Origin: CAIJXB01 sp964439595
GTDB taxonomy: Bacteria > Chlamydiota > Chlamydiia > Chlamydiales > Rhabdochlamydiaceae
Assembly: GCA_964439595.1 (NCBI GenBank)
Contig: CAYTOK010000002.1
Location: 62,001 to 126,000 of the forward strand
Direction: 5' to 3'
Length of the DNA stretch: 64,000 bases
This document shows, piece by piece, positions 8,141 to 17,548 of this stretch (positions are counted from its first letter, which is position 1; each line of letters opens with the position of its first letter). Below the pieces are notes generated by a model. The model worked only from the letters and a program-made list of their open reading frames with translations. It did not search any database and was not told where the DNA came from. Position numbers and translations under genes: made by a program.

Positions 8141-10510
8141 TTAAAATTGTCCACCCATAGAAAAGAAGAACTTATCTACTTGGTGTTTACGGTCGGCCGG
8201 GTTTACTGGAAAACCCATACCTAAAACAATAGGTATGCGGTTGAGTAAATCTACCCTAGCTCCGAAGCCGTAGGAAAAACGGAGTAGGGGTATCTGAAAC
8301 CTATGCATAGAAATAGCTCCTGCATCGGCAAAAACAAAGACATCGAGCATTTTAATTACTTCTTGTAGGTATTCCATAGATAGAAGGGTAGAAGAAATTC
8401 CTCCTTCAGGATCTTTTGTCTTTTTAAAAAGAGGACCTAGAGAAAATGCTTTATAACCTCTCACTGAGTTTTCTCCTCCAAGGAAGAATCGTTCCCCTAT
8501 GTAAATGTCCCTAGGGTTTGGTGTTTTTAGTATGGGATCAATAAAGCGAACATCAAAACGGTATTTCATCGTTCCCTTGCGCCAAATAGGCGTGTAGTAG
8601 GAGTTAATGTACCCAAAGCGTAGGAAGGAAACATCTCCTCCTACTCCTACAAATTCCCCTTCTATAAAAGAGCGAAATCCTCTACGTGGTCTTATAGCGC
8701 TATCTGTGGAGTCGAATGTAATTGACGAACTGATACCTGAAACAAGACCTCCTTGATCCACTTGATTTCTTTCTTGCGAGCTTGCTTTTGAATCAACATG
8801 TGAGTTAGTTTGCTTGATTCTATACTTAGTTCCAAGAGTCCAGTAGGAGTTTAGGGGGTAAGAAGCATATATTGAGCTTCCAAGGTTATTGGTGTGGTAG
8901 TCTTTGGACTGGAGATCACTTCTAGAATAGGTGGAATCTATTCCTACCCTCCACAGACTATCTCTAAAATAGGGAGTCATCCAAGAAAGGGTGTAAGACT
9001 TTTGTTTTGCTCCAAAACTGACTCTTGCTCTTACAAATTCACCGCCGCCGCGAAGCGCTGAGAGTCCATCTTTAAAGACCCTCGGGACTCCTGCTATATT
9101 AAAGTTACTCTCTGCTAAATCTAATCCGCCAAATTGTTCATCTGCCGAGCTGAATCCAAAGAATAAACTAATGTTTCCTGTTGTTGTTTCGTCAACTTCA
9201 ATATAGACATCGCGGTAGTTTTCTCCTAAAAGCACATCATCTTGTGTCCGGACTGCGTACACATTTACCGTTTTAAAATATCCGATGCTTTCTAGTCTTT
9301 GCTCTGTGATTTTTAGCTTTGCCGTATCGAAAATCTCTCCTGGAATTAAAAGGGATTCTCTTAAAATTACATGAGCTTGAGTTTGTGTATTTCCAAGGAC
9401 ATGAACAAGACCTATTTTGTATTGCTGTCCCTCAGAAATCCAAAACTCTACATTGTAAATATCTTCATTAGGTTTTAGCTTTGTTTCGTATTGTACGTTT
9501 GTTTCAATATAGCCTTTACGACCGCAAAGATCTTTAATGTTTTGTGCTGTTAAGCGGAGCTTTTCAGGGGAATAAATATCACCGGGTCTTGCAAGGAATT
9601 GCGCTTCGATCTCTTCATCAGAAAAAATAGCATTCCCATTGAATGCAATTTTCCCGAAGTGGTAGAGGTTTCCTCTATCGGCATCGATTTCTATGACGAT
9701 TTTTCCTTCGCTAGCAGATTCTGTTACAGAAATTTTGACCTTGGCGTCAGCATATCCTTTATTTTGTAGGTAATTAACAATTGTAATTTGATCTTGTTCC
9801 AAAGCATTTTCTTGATAGATGCCGCTTCCGGTAACCCAACTTAAAAGGAGATTGTATTTTTTTGTGTAGATCATATCGAGGAGTTGGCTTTGTTCTTCCT
9901 TAGTAAAGCCGTGAAAACGGATATTTTCTATTTTTCCGGATCTGCCCTCCTTAATACGGATAATAATGTCTACTTCATTGGTTTTAATGTCAGGAATAGC
10001 TTGGTATTCTAATAAAGACTCAAAATATCCTTTTTTTACATAGTAATCTTTAACTTTGTTAAAAGCTTTATTAAAGGCTTGTCTATCAAAAATGGTGTTT
10101 GATTTGATGTCTAATTCTTTTTGTAAGGTTTTTGTTTTAACGTGAGAGTTACCTTCCCATTGAATGGACCTGATTGTCGGTTTAAGCCATACTTTCAAAG
10201 AAATATGAAGACGACCGTTATGGACTTCTAAAAGTGGTTCTACGCGATCATATTCTTCCGAAAGAGTTTTTAAATCGTCATCAAACGTTGTTTGCGAAAA
10301 GGGGTCACCTATTTTTGTTTTTAACTTACTTAGCACAGTTTTACTGTCAAAAGAATAACTTGCCGGTAGATGTTCTCCTGTAACTTCGATATTTTCTATC
10401 AGCATTCTATCGTAGGTTGCTATGGTAGAGGGGCTTTCTGCATGCAAAGGCACCATGGGCGCAGTGGCCACAAAAGAGGCGGATAGTAAGCTAAGTAATC
10501 GGTTGTTCAT
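8141..10510 (-). CDS. bamA: outer membrane protein assembly factor BamA
   Basis: This is the central component of the outer-membrane beta-barrel insertase. From the ATG at 10510 it is about 789 residues; the frame opens six bases earlier only with TTG. A signal peptide (about 1-24) is followed by five POTRA-type units (for example IENIRFHGFTKEEQ, FGKIAFNGNAIFSD, IGLVHVLGNTQTQ) to about residue 430. A 16-strand barrel follows with the conserved loop region GERFFLGGENSVRGY and a terminal phenylalanine (GGQF), as outer-membrane barrels have. A promoter candidate lies at 10585-10614. Confidence 0.96.
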   Translation of the reverse strand: MNNRLLSLLSASFVATAPMVPLHAESPSTIATYDRMLIENIEVTGEHLPASYSFDSKTVLSKLKTKIGDPFSQTTFDDDLKTLSEEYDRVEPLLEVHNGRLHISLKVWLKPTIRSIQWEGNSHVKTKTLQKELDIKSNTIFDRQAFNKAFNKVKDYYVKKGYFESLLEYQAIPDIKTNEVDIIIRIKEGRSGKIENIRFHGFTKEEQSQLLDMIYTKKYNLLLSWVTGSGIYQENALEQDQITIVNYLQNKGYADAKVKISVTESASEGKIVIEIDADRGNLYHFGKIAFNGNAIFSDEEIEAQFLARPGDIYSPEKLRLTAQNIKDLCGRKGYIETNVQYETKLKPNEDIYNVEFWISEGQQYKIGLVHVLGNTQTQAHVILRESLLIPGEIFDTAKLKITEQRLESIGYFKTVNVYAVRTQDDVLLGENYRDVYIEVDETTTGNISLFFGFSSADEQFGGLDLAESNFNIAGVPRVFKDGLSALRGGGEFVRARVSFGAKQKSYTLSWMTPYFRDSLWRVGIDSTYSRSDLQSKDYHTNNLGSSIYASYPLNSYWTLGTKYRIKQTNSHVDSKASSQERNQVDQGGLVSGISSSITFDSTDSAIRPRRGFRSFIEGEFVGVGGDVSFLRFGYINSYYTPIWRKGTMKYRFDVRFIDPILKTPNPRDIYIGERFFLGGENSVRGYKAFSLGPLFKKTKDPEGGISSTLLSMEYLQEVIKMLDVFVFADAGAISMHRFQIPLLRFSYGFGARVDLLNRIPIVLGMGFPVNPADRKHQVDKFFFSMGGQF

Positions 10511-10584
10511 TTGCAACTCGCGTTTAATTTGTTATTTATCGGACAGCTACCTCACTAAAGAGGCGCAGTAGCTGCAAGTGTAGC

Positions 10585-10614
10585 ACTATAATGAAAGTCA
10601 GGAAATATTTGCAA
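10585..10614 (-). promoter_or_regulatory. candidate promoter for bamA-ompH-lpxD
   Basis: On the minus strand TTGCAA (10609-10614) and TATAGT (10585-10590) are separated by 18 bases and lie about 75 bp before the bamA ATG, in the gap after recR. The match to a housekeeping sigma consensus is reasonable but untested. Confidence 0.45.
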
Positions 10615-10620
10615 GAAAAG

Positions 10621-11220
10621 CTAAAATTGTTGTCTTCCTAGAAGAGCTCTTGCTAAAGTTCCTAAGTCTATATATTCAAAAGAACTCCCTAGGGGAATTC
10701 CTAAGGCTAATCTAGAGATGGATACATTCCACGATTTCATTTCCTCTTTTAAATAAAGAGCCGTAGCATCACCTTCTAATGTAGAGTCAAGAGCAAAAAT
10801 AATATCTTTAACATTATTTTCGATAATGCGTTTTTTAAGAGATTCTACGTCTATTTGCTCGGAGTGTTTCCCTTGCATAGGTGAAAACACTGTTCCAAGA
10901 ACATGGTACAGCCCTTTGAATGCGTGGGTTTCTTCTAAGGGATATACATCTTTAGCGTGGGAGACAATGCAGAGACTTTGTGTTTGTCTTTTGCTTGTAT
11001 CGCAAAATTCACAAGGGGCTCTTGATTTAAGACAATAACATGTGGGGCAAGGATAGATCTCTTCACGTAGAGAGCGAACGCTTTCTGAAAGGAGATCTAA
11101 AGAGGTAGGCTCCCAATTTAATAGCTCAAAAGCGTATCTTTCTGCACTTTTAGCTCCTACTCCGGGTAGTTTTCTTAGGAGTGCAATTAATTTTTGTAAT
11201 TGTGGTGGTGGTTTTACCAT
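10621..11220 (-). CDS. recR: recombination mediator RecR
   Basis: RecR acts with RecO/RecF at single-strand gaps and stalled forks. The 199-residue length is standard. An N-terminal helix-hairpin-helix (LRKLPGVGAKSAERYAF) is followed by a four-cysteine zinc finger (CPTC...CEFC near residues 58-73). A Toprim domain follows (CIVSHAKDVYPLEE, ALDSTLEGDATALYL). It lies between bamA and the divergent fabH, the same neighbourhood as in Chlamydia. Confidence 0.96.
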   Translation of the reverse strand: MVKPPPQLQKLIALLRKLPGVGAKSAERYAFELLNWEPTSLDLLSESVRSLREEIYPCPTCYCLKSRAPCEFCDTSKRQTQSLCIVSHAKDVYPLEETHAFKGLYHVLGTVFSPMQGKHSEQIDVESLKKRIIENNVKDIIFALDSTLEGDATALYLKEEMKSWNVSISRLALGIPLGSSFEYIDLGTLARALLGRQQF

Positions 11221-11378
11221 ATTTGCTCAAGTTTTTTTTGATTTCCAGTGTCGCATAGAAGAGAAAAAATAAGAAGAGTAAAAAATAAACTTGTCTTTAA
11301 GAAATTCTCCTTTTGTTTTTTTTGGATTCTAGGTAGAATTAATAGCGTTAAATATATATTTCAATTCAGGGAGTCACT

Positions 11379-12386
11379 ATGCCCTTAAAAGCAAGAATTA
11401 TTGGAACAGGCTCGTATCTGCCGAAGCAGGTATTAACGAATCAAGACTTAGAAAAAATGGTAGAAACTTCCGATGAGTGGATCGTTTCTCGTACTGGTAT
11501 GAAAGAGCGTAGGATTGCTGCAAAAGAAGAAGCTTCCTCTGATCTCGGATATTTAGCTGCGCTTTCTGCTTTAGAAGATGCCAAGCTACCCTCTACAGAA
11601 ATTGATTTAATTTTGGTTGCTACTTTAACCCCTGATCACTCTTTTCCAAGTACCGCTTGTCTTTTGCAATCTCGCCTTAAAGCTGTTAAAGCTGCAGCTA
11701 TGGATTTACAAGCTGCCTGTACAGGTTTTTTATATGCCCTTTCTACAGCAAAAGCTTTTGTTGAGTCTGGTATGTATAAAAATGTGCTAATTGTAGCTTC
11801 AGAAAAGCTTTCTTGTATAGTGGACTATACAGATAGAAACACCTGTATTCTTTTTGGTGATGGAGCCTCATCTTGCGTTGTGAGCTCAGATCCCGGGGAG
11901 AAAAATCTTTTTATCAGAGATATTTGCCTTGGCGCTGACGGGGAGCTTTCAGAGCTCTTAATCCTTCCGGCAGGAGGATCTAGGTTTCCCGCCTCCTTAG
12001 AAACTCTATCTTCAGGTATGCACTATTTAAAGATGGAAGGTAAAGAAGTTTTTAAACACGCTGTAAGAAGAATGGAAGCGGCTAGTAATAGTTGTCTTGA
12101 TCGTTTAGGACTCACAGAAAAAGATATTAGCTGGATTGTACCGCACCAAGCAAATATTCGTATCATTGAAGCTATCGCTAAGAGATTTCAAGTTTCTATG
12201 GAAAGAGTTTATATAACTATTCATAAGTACGGGAATACATCAGCTTCTTCTATAGGAATTGCTTTAGATGAGCTTTTAAAAGAGAAGACCTTGTCTAAAG
12301 GGGAAAATCTCCTTTTGCCTGCCTTTGGAGCAGGGCTTACTTGGGGGGCTTCCATTTTAACTGTGGGAGGAAGCTATGAAGAGTAA
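11379..12386 (+). CDS. fabH: 3-oxoacyl-ACP synthase III
   Basis: FabH condenses acetyl-CoA with malonyl-ACP to start fatty acid synthesis. The protein has 335 residues. The catalytic triad is visible: Cys114 in LQAACTGFLYAL, His in VPHQANIRII near residue 258, and Asn in YGNTSASS near 288. The nearby DEWIVSRTGMKERRIA segment is diagnostic of KASIII. It opens the cluster fabH-fabD-fabG-acpP, whose first three genes overlap by 11 bp each. A weak -10 (TAGAAT at 11334-11339) precedes it. Confidence 0.97.
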   Translation: MPLKARIIGTGSYLPKQVLTNQDLEKMVETSDEWIVSRTGMKERRIAAKEEASSDLGYLAALSALEDAKLPSTEIDLILVATLTPDHSFPSTACLLQSRLKAVKAAAMDLQAACTGFLYALSTAKAFVESGMYKNVLIVASEKLSCIVDYTDRNTCILFGDGASSCVVSSDPGEKNLFIRDICLGADGELSELLILPAGGSRFPASLETLSSGMHYLKMEGKEVFKHAVRRMEAASNSCLDRLGLTEKDISWIVPHQANIRIIEAIAKRFQVSMERVYITIHKYGNTSASSIGIALDELLKEKTLSKGENLLLPAFGAGLTWGASILTVGGSYEE

Positions 12387-13329
12387 AATAGGTTTTATTT
12401 TTCCGGGGCAAGGATCTCAGTATATCGGCATGGGAAAGGATTTTTATGAGCAGTTTTCTTTAGCAAAGACAGTTTTTGCTAAAGCGGATGAACTTCTTGG
12501 TAGACCCTTCTCTCAAGAGATTTTTAGTGGCTCACAAGAAGAGCTCACAGAAACCAAAAATAGCCAGATAGCTATTTATGTTACCAGTTTAGCTATTTAC
12601 ACCGTGCTTAGAGATCTATACCCGTCGCTTATTCCTTTTGCTACTGCTGGCTTAAGTCTTGGTGAATATAGCGCTCTTGTTGCTGCAGACAAAATCACCT
12701 TTGAAGAGGGCCTTTTACTTGTTTCTAAAAGAGCTTTTCTTATGCAAGAAGCTTGCAAAACATCTCCCGGATCTATGCAGGTTGTTTTAGGGATGGAAGA
12801 AGGTGCTATCAATGAGGTTTTTCATTCACTGAACCAGAAGACCCTTTGTATTGCCAATATAAACTGTCCCGGACAGATTGTTATTGCAGGAACAAAAGAA
12901 GAATTAGAAATAGGGTCTGGTGCTTTAAAGCAAGCCGGCGCTAAAAGGATTCTACCTTTAGAAGTATCCGGAGCATTTCATAGTGGCCTTATGCAGTCAG
13001 CTAGAGAGGGGCTTGCCCCTTATTTAGAAAAAGTAACATTGAAAGACTCTTCTATTTCTCTTTTTATGAACACCCCAGGAGCTGCTGTTAAAGACTTAGT
13101 AGAGATTCGTTCCTATTTAACTCGGCAAGTTACAGAGCCTGTCCGCTGGCAAAAGGGGATTGAGTCGATGGTTGCATCTGGAGTGACCCATTTTATAGAA
13201 GTTGGTTGTGGTAAGACTTTGCAGGGGATGAATAAGAGGATAGGTCTCACCATTCCTACTTTCAGTGTGGAGAAAGTAGAAGATTTAGAAGGTTTGCATC
13301 GAAAAGAGGAGTTTTCTGATGTCTTTTGA
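12376..13329 (+). CDS. fabD: malonyl-CoA:ACP transacylase
   Basis: FabD loads malonate onto the acyl carrier protein. The 317 residues begin with the family signature FIFPGQGSQYIGMG. The nucleophile is Ser94 in GLSLGEYSAL, and the partner histidine is in SGAFHSGLM near residue 200. The start ATG overlaps the end of fabH by 11 bp, and its own end overlaps fabG by 11 bp, so translation is probably coupled through the cluster. Confidence 0.97.
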   Translation: MKSKIGFIFPGQGSQYIGMGKDFYEQFSLAKTVFAKADELLGRPFSQEIFSGSQEELTETKNSQIAIYVTSLAIYTVLRDLYPSLIPFATAGLSLGEYSALVAADKITFEEGLLLVSKRAFLMQEACKTSPGSMQVVLGMEEGAINEVFHSLNQKTLCIANINCPGQIVIAGTKEELEIGSGALKQAGAKRILPLEVSGAFHSGLMQSAREGLAPYLEKVTLKDSSISLFMNTPGAAVKDLVEIRSYLTRQVTEPVRWQKGIESMVASGVTHFIEVGCGKTLQGMNKRIGLTIPTFSVEKVEDLEGLHRKEEFSDVF

Positions 13330-14080
13330 GGGAAAAAAATTTAAAGAAAAGAAAGTTCTTGTAACAGGGGGCACCGCAGGGATTGGGAAAGAGATCGCTC
13401 TTTCTTTTGCTAAAGAAGGAGCTCATGTAGCTATCTTTGGGACAAACGAAGAAAGAGCTAAAGAGACTTTAGTTTCTTTAGAAGAGCTCAGAGTGGACGC
13501 TAGCCAAATATTCACTTATAAGTTAGTTGATATTGCAAGTAAAAGTGCTACACAAAGTGCTATACAGTCTCTTTTGGAGACTTTTTCTACTATTGATGTT
13601 CTTGTAAACAATGCCGGAATTACTCGTGACGGTCTTCTTATGAAGATGTCTGAAGAGGATTGGGATTCTGTGCTTGATACCAACTTGAAGTCTGTGTATA
13701 ATACGTGTCAAACACTTATGAGAAGCATGTTAAAAGCTCGGAGCGGAAGTATTATTAATATTTCTTCTGTGGTAGGACTAACCGGGAATCCGGGCCAGAC
13801 TAATTATGCAGCGTCTAAGGCTGGCATGATTGGTTTTACTAAAGCTTTAGCTTTGGAAGTCGCTTCTCGAGGAATTAGTGTAAACTGTATTGCGCCAGGG
13901 TTTATTCAAACAAAAATGACTGATGTGCTAAAAGAAGAACAAAAAGAAGCTCTTTTAAAAACAATTCCTATGGGGAAGTTAGGGGAGTGTCAAGATATTG
14001 CAGAGGCAGTTCTATTTTTAGCAAGTAGCCGTTACATAACAGGCCAAGTGTTGACTGTTGACGGTGGAATGGTCATGTGA
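13319..14080 (+). CDS. fabG: 3-oxoacyl-ACP reductase
   Basis: This NADPH-dependent short-chain dehydrogenase reduces the beta-keto group during elongation. It has 253 residues. The nucleotide-binding glycine motif GGTAGIGKEIA lies near residues 18-28 and the structural NNAG near 97. The Ser-Tyr-Lys catalytic set is ISSVVG with YAASKAG near residue 161. The C-terminus (TGQVLTVDGGMVM) is typical. It is translationally linked to fabD and followed by acpP after 40 bp. Confidence 0.97.
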   Translation: MSFEGKKFKEKKVLVTGGTAGIGKEIALSFAKEGAHVAIFGTNEERAKETLVSLEELRVDASQIFTYKLVDIASKSATQSAIQSLLETFSTIDVLVNNAGITRDGLLMKMSEEDWDSVLDTNLKSVYNTCQTLMRSMLKARSGSIINISSVVGLTGNPGQTNYAASKAGMIGFTKALALEVASRGISVNCIAPGFIQTKMTDVLKEEQKEALLKTIPMGKLGECQDIAEAVLFLASSRYITGQVLTVDGGMVM

Positions 14081-14120
14081 TAAGATTTAGTATTTATTTT
14101 AACTAGAATAAGGAAAAAAT

Positions 14121-14354
14121 ATGTCCATAGAACAAGAAGTAATTGATATTGTGGTAGAGCAGCTTGGAGTAGATCCAGCAGATGTAACTCTATCTAAAAG
14201 TTTTGTTGAAGATTTAAATGCAGACTCTTTAGATCTCACAGAGCTCATTATGACATTTGAAGAGCGTTTTGGCTTTGAAATGGGTGAAAACGAAGCTGAG
14301 AAGTTAAAGACAGTAGCTGATGTTGTAACTTATATAAAAGGTCTACAAAAGTAA
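14121..14354 (+). CDS. acpP: acyl carrier protein
   Basis: This 77-residue acidic carrier holds growing acyl chains on phosphopantetheine. The attachment serine is Ser36 in DLNADSLDLTELI. AcpS, encoded at 22252-22647, would add the prosthetic group. Helix pattern, length and charge are standard. It ends the fab cluster and is followed directly by a strong terminator. Confidence 0.98.
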   Translation: MSIEQEVIDIVVEQLGVDPADVTLSKSFVEDLNADSLDLTELIMTFEERFGFEMGENEAEKLKTVADVVTYIKGLQK

Positions 14355-14360
14355 CTGATA

Positions 14361-14408
14361 AAGCAGCCTAAAAGGTCTTTTTCAAGAACTCTTCTTAGGC
14401 TGCTTTTG
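14361..14408 (+). terminator. rho-independent terminator of the fab-acpP cluster
   Basis: An 11-bp perfect stem (14361-14371 with 14395-14405; AAGCAGCCTAA) begins 7 bp after the acpP stop and runs into TTTTGTATTT. On the opposite strand it ends in TTATC rather than a T-run. It may still mark the 3' end of the convergent gene that stops at 14426. Confidence 0.85.
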
Positions 14409-14425
14409 TATTTATTAGAAGTAGT

Positions 14426-15649
14426 TTATACGCTACGATCGTCAAAGTATTCTAGTGCTATTGAGTCGATAAACTCGTTGATCTTTATTTCTTCTTCTGC
14501 TTTTGGATCTACTATTTTTTGCGCCCTCAGCGCTTCAGTTATTGCCCCTGGTTTCAGATCTTTTTTTTTCCTTTACGTATAAATGGATCTGATAAGCCAA
14601 TCAGGCAAACAGGTTAATATCTTTTTGTGTAAGTCGTTCTCTCCTTCTAGGTCTGCTTTTTTTAGTAGAAGAGTTTTAAGTATTTGAGGATTTTTAATTT
14701 TGACGGGTTTTTTTAGAAGTTCTTCCAGCATTTTTTTTGAGGGGGTTATTTTTTCTAAAATAAGGGAGAAAATAGCAAAGTTGGCTTCTTTGTTGATAGG
14801 ATCTGGTGCACAGGCTGCTAAGGATAGTTGAGTTTCTGTAACTTGTATGGCTTTAGAGCTTAAGAGAGTTTGTAGGTTTCCAGAGTTTTGTGACCAAATA
14901 GCGGTATTTATTACATCAGTAGTTACATCAGCGCCTAGTTTTATTAGAATTTTTAGGATATTAGCTCTGCCTCCAAAGACTGTAGACTTAAAGGCTTTTT
15001 GCAGCTCTACTTTATCTGCTACTTCTATAGGATCTAAAAGGGTTTTATTTTGAAGGATTTTGGTAAATAAGCTATGAAAGTCTGTTTTTTCTGAGTTAAT
15101 AATAGACGTGATCCTAAGAAAATCTGGGATATTAGAAAATAGCTCTGCTTCAAAAGCACTCAGTCCATTTGTTTTTAGCGTATCTTTTAATCTAGTTATC
15201 ATCTTTTCTAGCTGGCTATCAGATTCTTGGTAGGCTGCAACTTCTCCCCTTTCTAAAGAGTGCTCTTTGGGCGCTTCTTGATGGATTTTTGTATTTAGTG
15301 CTAGGCTTTTTTCTAGCATAGTTATGAGGCTTTCTGCATCTTTAAGCGCTGGTATTTCAAGCGGAGAGCATTGGTATTCAATGCAGAGCGCTAAAGTAGT
15401 AATTTTGGCTTTTTCTTCAGTGCTTCCAAATAAGCTAAAAAAAAGAGAGGAACACTTAGAGTCGAATTCCGTTTTAATTTCTTTTGCAGCAGCTTTTAAA
15501 GCCGGTAGCTTATTTGTATCGAATTGTGGAGAAGATATAATCAGCTGCGCATTTTGTAAAGATTCGATAGCTTCTTTGTTTTCTAGTTTACCTGTTATAT
15601 AAGAAATAGACCCATCTTGGCTTATTTTATGGTGCCTTCCAGATTCCAT
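14426..15649 (-). CDS. ankyrin-like protein with a C-terminal frameshift
   Basis: The main reading frame (15649 down to 14573, 358 residues) has a helical N-terminal domain and ankyrin-type repeats from about residue 205 (VELQKAFKSTVFGG..ILKILIKLGAD, TAIWSQNSGNLQTLLS, NPQILKTLLLKKADL). It ends abruptly with LIRSIYT. A different frame, open from 14613 to a TAA at 14426-14428, encodes a plausible continuation. That continuation starts IGLSDPFIRKGKKKDLKPG and ends LEYFDDRSV, and it has no start codon of its own. A single indel between 14576 and 14613 would join the two into about 410 residues. Ankyrin proteins of intracellular bacteria often bind host proteins; an effector role is inferred. The ATG at 15649 follows AGGA. 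Confidence 0.7.
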
Positions 15650-15842
15650 AATACATCCTGTGTTTTCTTCATGGTATCAATAATTTATTAAGAAACAATA
15701 AATTTAACTTGATTTTGTGTTGTGTGTTTATAAGTCATTAATTATCAATAAACTATTTGAGTTATTATTTTGTATTAAATTAATCTAATTACATGGTAAA
15801 TTTGTCGTTTTTAATTCAATAAATATTTCCAGGGAATTTGAT

Positions 15843-16433
15843 ATGCTTAATTTAAGGGGTATTGATTTTAATAGCACCATTCATGCTTTTTTTGAAAATG
15901 TTAATTCTGATTATATAAAAATTATTAACACTCCATGCTTATTCAAAGAGCTACCGGATGTTGATATGGATAGGTTTATGGTTTCTACTGGTTTTGATAA
16001 GGCAGTGGGGACTTCAGGTTTAGGGCCTTGTTTTGCTATTTGTGCAAGAGGTCTAACAGCTGAAAATACGCCGGTAATTGCTCTTGCTCATAAAAGTAGT
16101 ATGGTTGCTACCCGTGATGTTTTTCGTTGGTTAAAAAAAGAGATGGTTAACCAAGGCTGTATAAAAAATACCATAAAAACAGTCGTTATTGGGGGAGAGT
16201 CTCCTTCACTGGATAATCCAGAAGGTACAATTGAAGAAGAGCGTGAGTTTTTTTCTTTAGGAGTAGAGCAAGGGGCCCAGGAAATGTTATTTAATTTTGC
16301 ACAAGGAGAAGCTGAATCTTTAAGTGTTGTTGTAACACCTACGCAGATTTATGTCAGCAAAGAGTGCTTGTTTGAATCCACTTTGGCCATTGGAGCGATT
16401 AGTTTCTTTAAGGAAGGTTCAGATATTTGGTAG
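15843..16433 (+). CDS. CheD-like putative deamidase
   Basis: This is a 196-residue protein. The segment TSGLGPCFAIC (Thr57, Cys63) closely copies the CheD active-site pattern T-x-G-L-G-S-C. A histidine follows in IALAHKSSM (His83), and then IKTVVIGGE corresponds to the next core strand of that fold. In CheD and in the CNF1-type toxins a Cys-His pair deamidates protein glutamine. No chemotaxis gene is present in the window, so the substrate is unknown and a host target is possible. The ATG is at 15843. It is divergent from the ankyrin-like gene across about 190 bp of AT-rich DNA. Family call by motif only. Confidence 0.5.
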   Translation: MLNLRGIDFNSTIHAFFENVNSDYIKIINTPCLFKELPDVDMDRFMVSTGFDKAVGTSGLGPCFAICARGLTAENTPVIALAHKSSMVATRDVFRWLKKEMVNQGCIKNTIKTVVIGGESPSLDNPEGTIEEEREFFSLGVEQGAQEMLFNFAQGEAESLSVVVTPTQIYVSKECLFESTLAIGAISFFKEGSDIW

Positions 16434-16471
16434 CTAATAATACCATTTACCGAAAATAATTTTTGTTTTTT

Positions 16472-17548
16472 TTAGTACTTGCCCGATTTTACCTCTACCC
16501 AAATATCATTGATTTGCTGTTTAGGAATAGGATTTTGTGTGAAGTAGAAATTTTTAAAATGCTCTTTTGAGGCAAAAAGAAGGCTCTGGACCTCAGGGTT
16601 TAGGGGCAGGTCTTCGAAGGCTTGTAAGGTGGCCGGGAAAAAACCAAATGTGGTAAAGTGGGAGAAGACAGACTCTTTTCTATAGAGATAGTTAATGAAT
16701 TTGTAAGCTAGCTCCTCTTTTTGACTTACTTGCGGGATAGAAAGGCTTTCTATCGAGATGAATGTTCCTTCTTTAGGAACGACAAAACCTAAAGAAGGGA
16801 ACAGTTTTAATGTTCTCCAAAGATAAGAGCTAGAAGCTACAGCCACCTGGCAGTTTCCTGTTGCTAGAAAGTAATCACCTCTAAAGCTGGCATAAGCCTC
16901 TACCCATTTTTTTTGTGCAATAAGCAGGTTTTTAACTTCTTCGATTTCTAAAGGGGTTAACTCCGATTTTTGACCAAATAGATAAAAAGAAGCAAAAAGG
17001 GTAGCCTCTATAGGGTCATTCGTCATGGATATTTTATAATCGATAAGGTTTTGATCGAATAATAACCCCCAGCTATTAGAGTCTTTATAATTCGAAAAAT
17101 ATTCTTTATTTATCCCTAAAACGAAGATTTCCCATTCAAAAGGAATCGAGTAATTGTTATGTGGATCAAAAAAATGACCGAGTAAATTAGGGTTGATCTG
17201 GTGCCAAAAAGTTAGTTTTGATTTGTCTATTTTTTTTAGTAGATTTTCTTTGATTAAGTTATCTACTGCGTAGTCAGAAGGGATGATGAGATCATACCCT
17301 TCTCCTTTAGTAGCTTTTAGTTTAACAAGGAGTTCTTCATTAGAGGAGTAGTAGTTGAATTTTACTTTGATGCCTGTGTCTTTTTCAAAAGCGGCAACTA
17401 CTTTTAAGTCTAAAATATCTCCCCAAGTGAAAACGTTGATTGTATTTTTTTCATATGAAAAAAATTTAATCTTAGGCCAGTAAAGCGAGAGTATAATTAA
17501 ACAGATCCAAGAAAAAATAATAGAAGTTCTAGTTAGTATCTTTCTCAC
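16472..17548 (-). CDS. potD: spermidine/putrescine-binding protein PotD
   Basis: This is the substrate-binding subunit of the polyamine ABC importer. The true start is GTG at 17548, overlapping the TAG of potC by one base. The longer frame upstream lies inside potC. The protein of about 358 residues has an N-terminal hydrophobic segment (about 9-22) with no lipobox, so it is either an uncleaved anchor or a signal peptide. The mature part begins NTINVFTWGDILDLKV, a PotD hallmark, and continues with GYDLIIPSDYAVDNLI and IPFEWEIFVLGIN. It is last in the potA-B-C-D run. Confidence 0.9.
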   Translation of the reverse strand: MRKILTRTSIIFSWICLIILSLYWPKIKFFSYEKNTINVFTWGDILDLKVVAAFEKDTGIKVKFNYYSSNEELLVKLKATKGEGYDLIIPSDYAVDNLIKENLLKKIDKSKLTFWHQINPNLLGHFFDPHNNYSIPFEWEIFVLGINKEYFSNYKDSNSWGLLFDQNLIDYKISMTNDPIEATLFASFYLFGQKSELTPLEIEEVKNLLIAQKKWVEAYASFRGDYFLATGNCQVAVASSSYLWRTLKLFPSLGFVVPKEGTFISIESLSIPQVSQKEELAYKFINYLYRKESVFSHFTTFGFFPATLQAFEDLPLNPEVQSLLFASKEHFKNFYFTQNPIPKQQINDIWVEVKSGKY

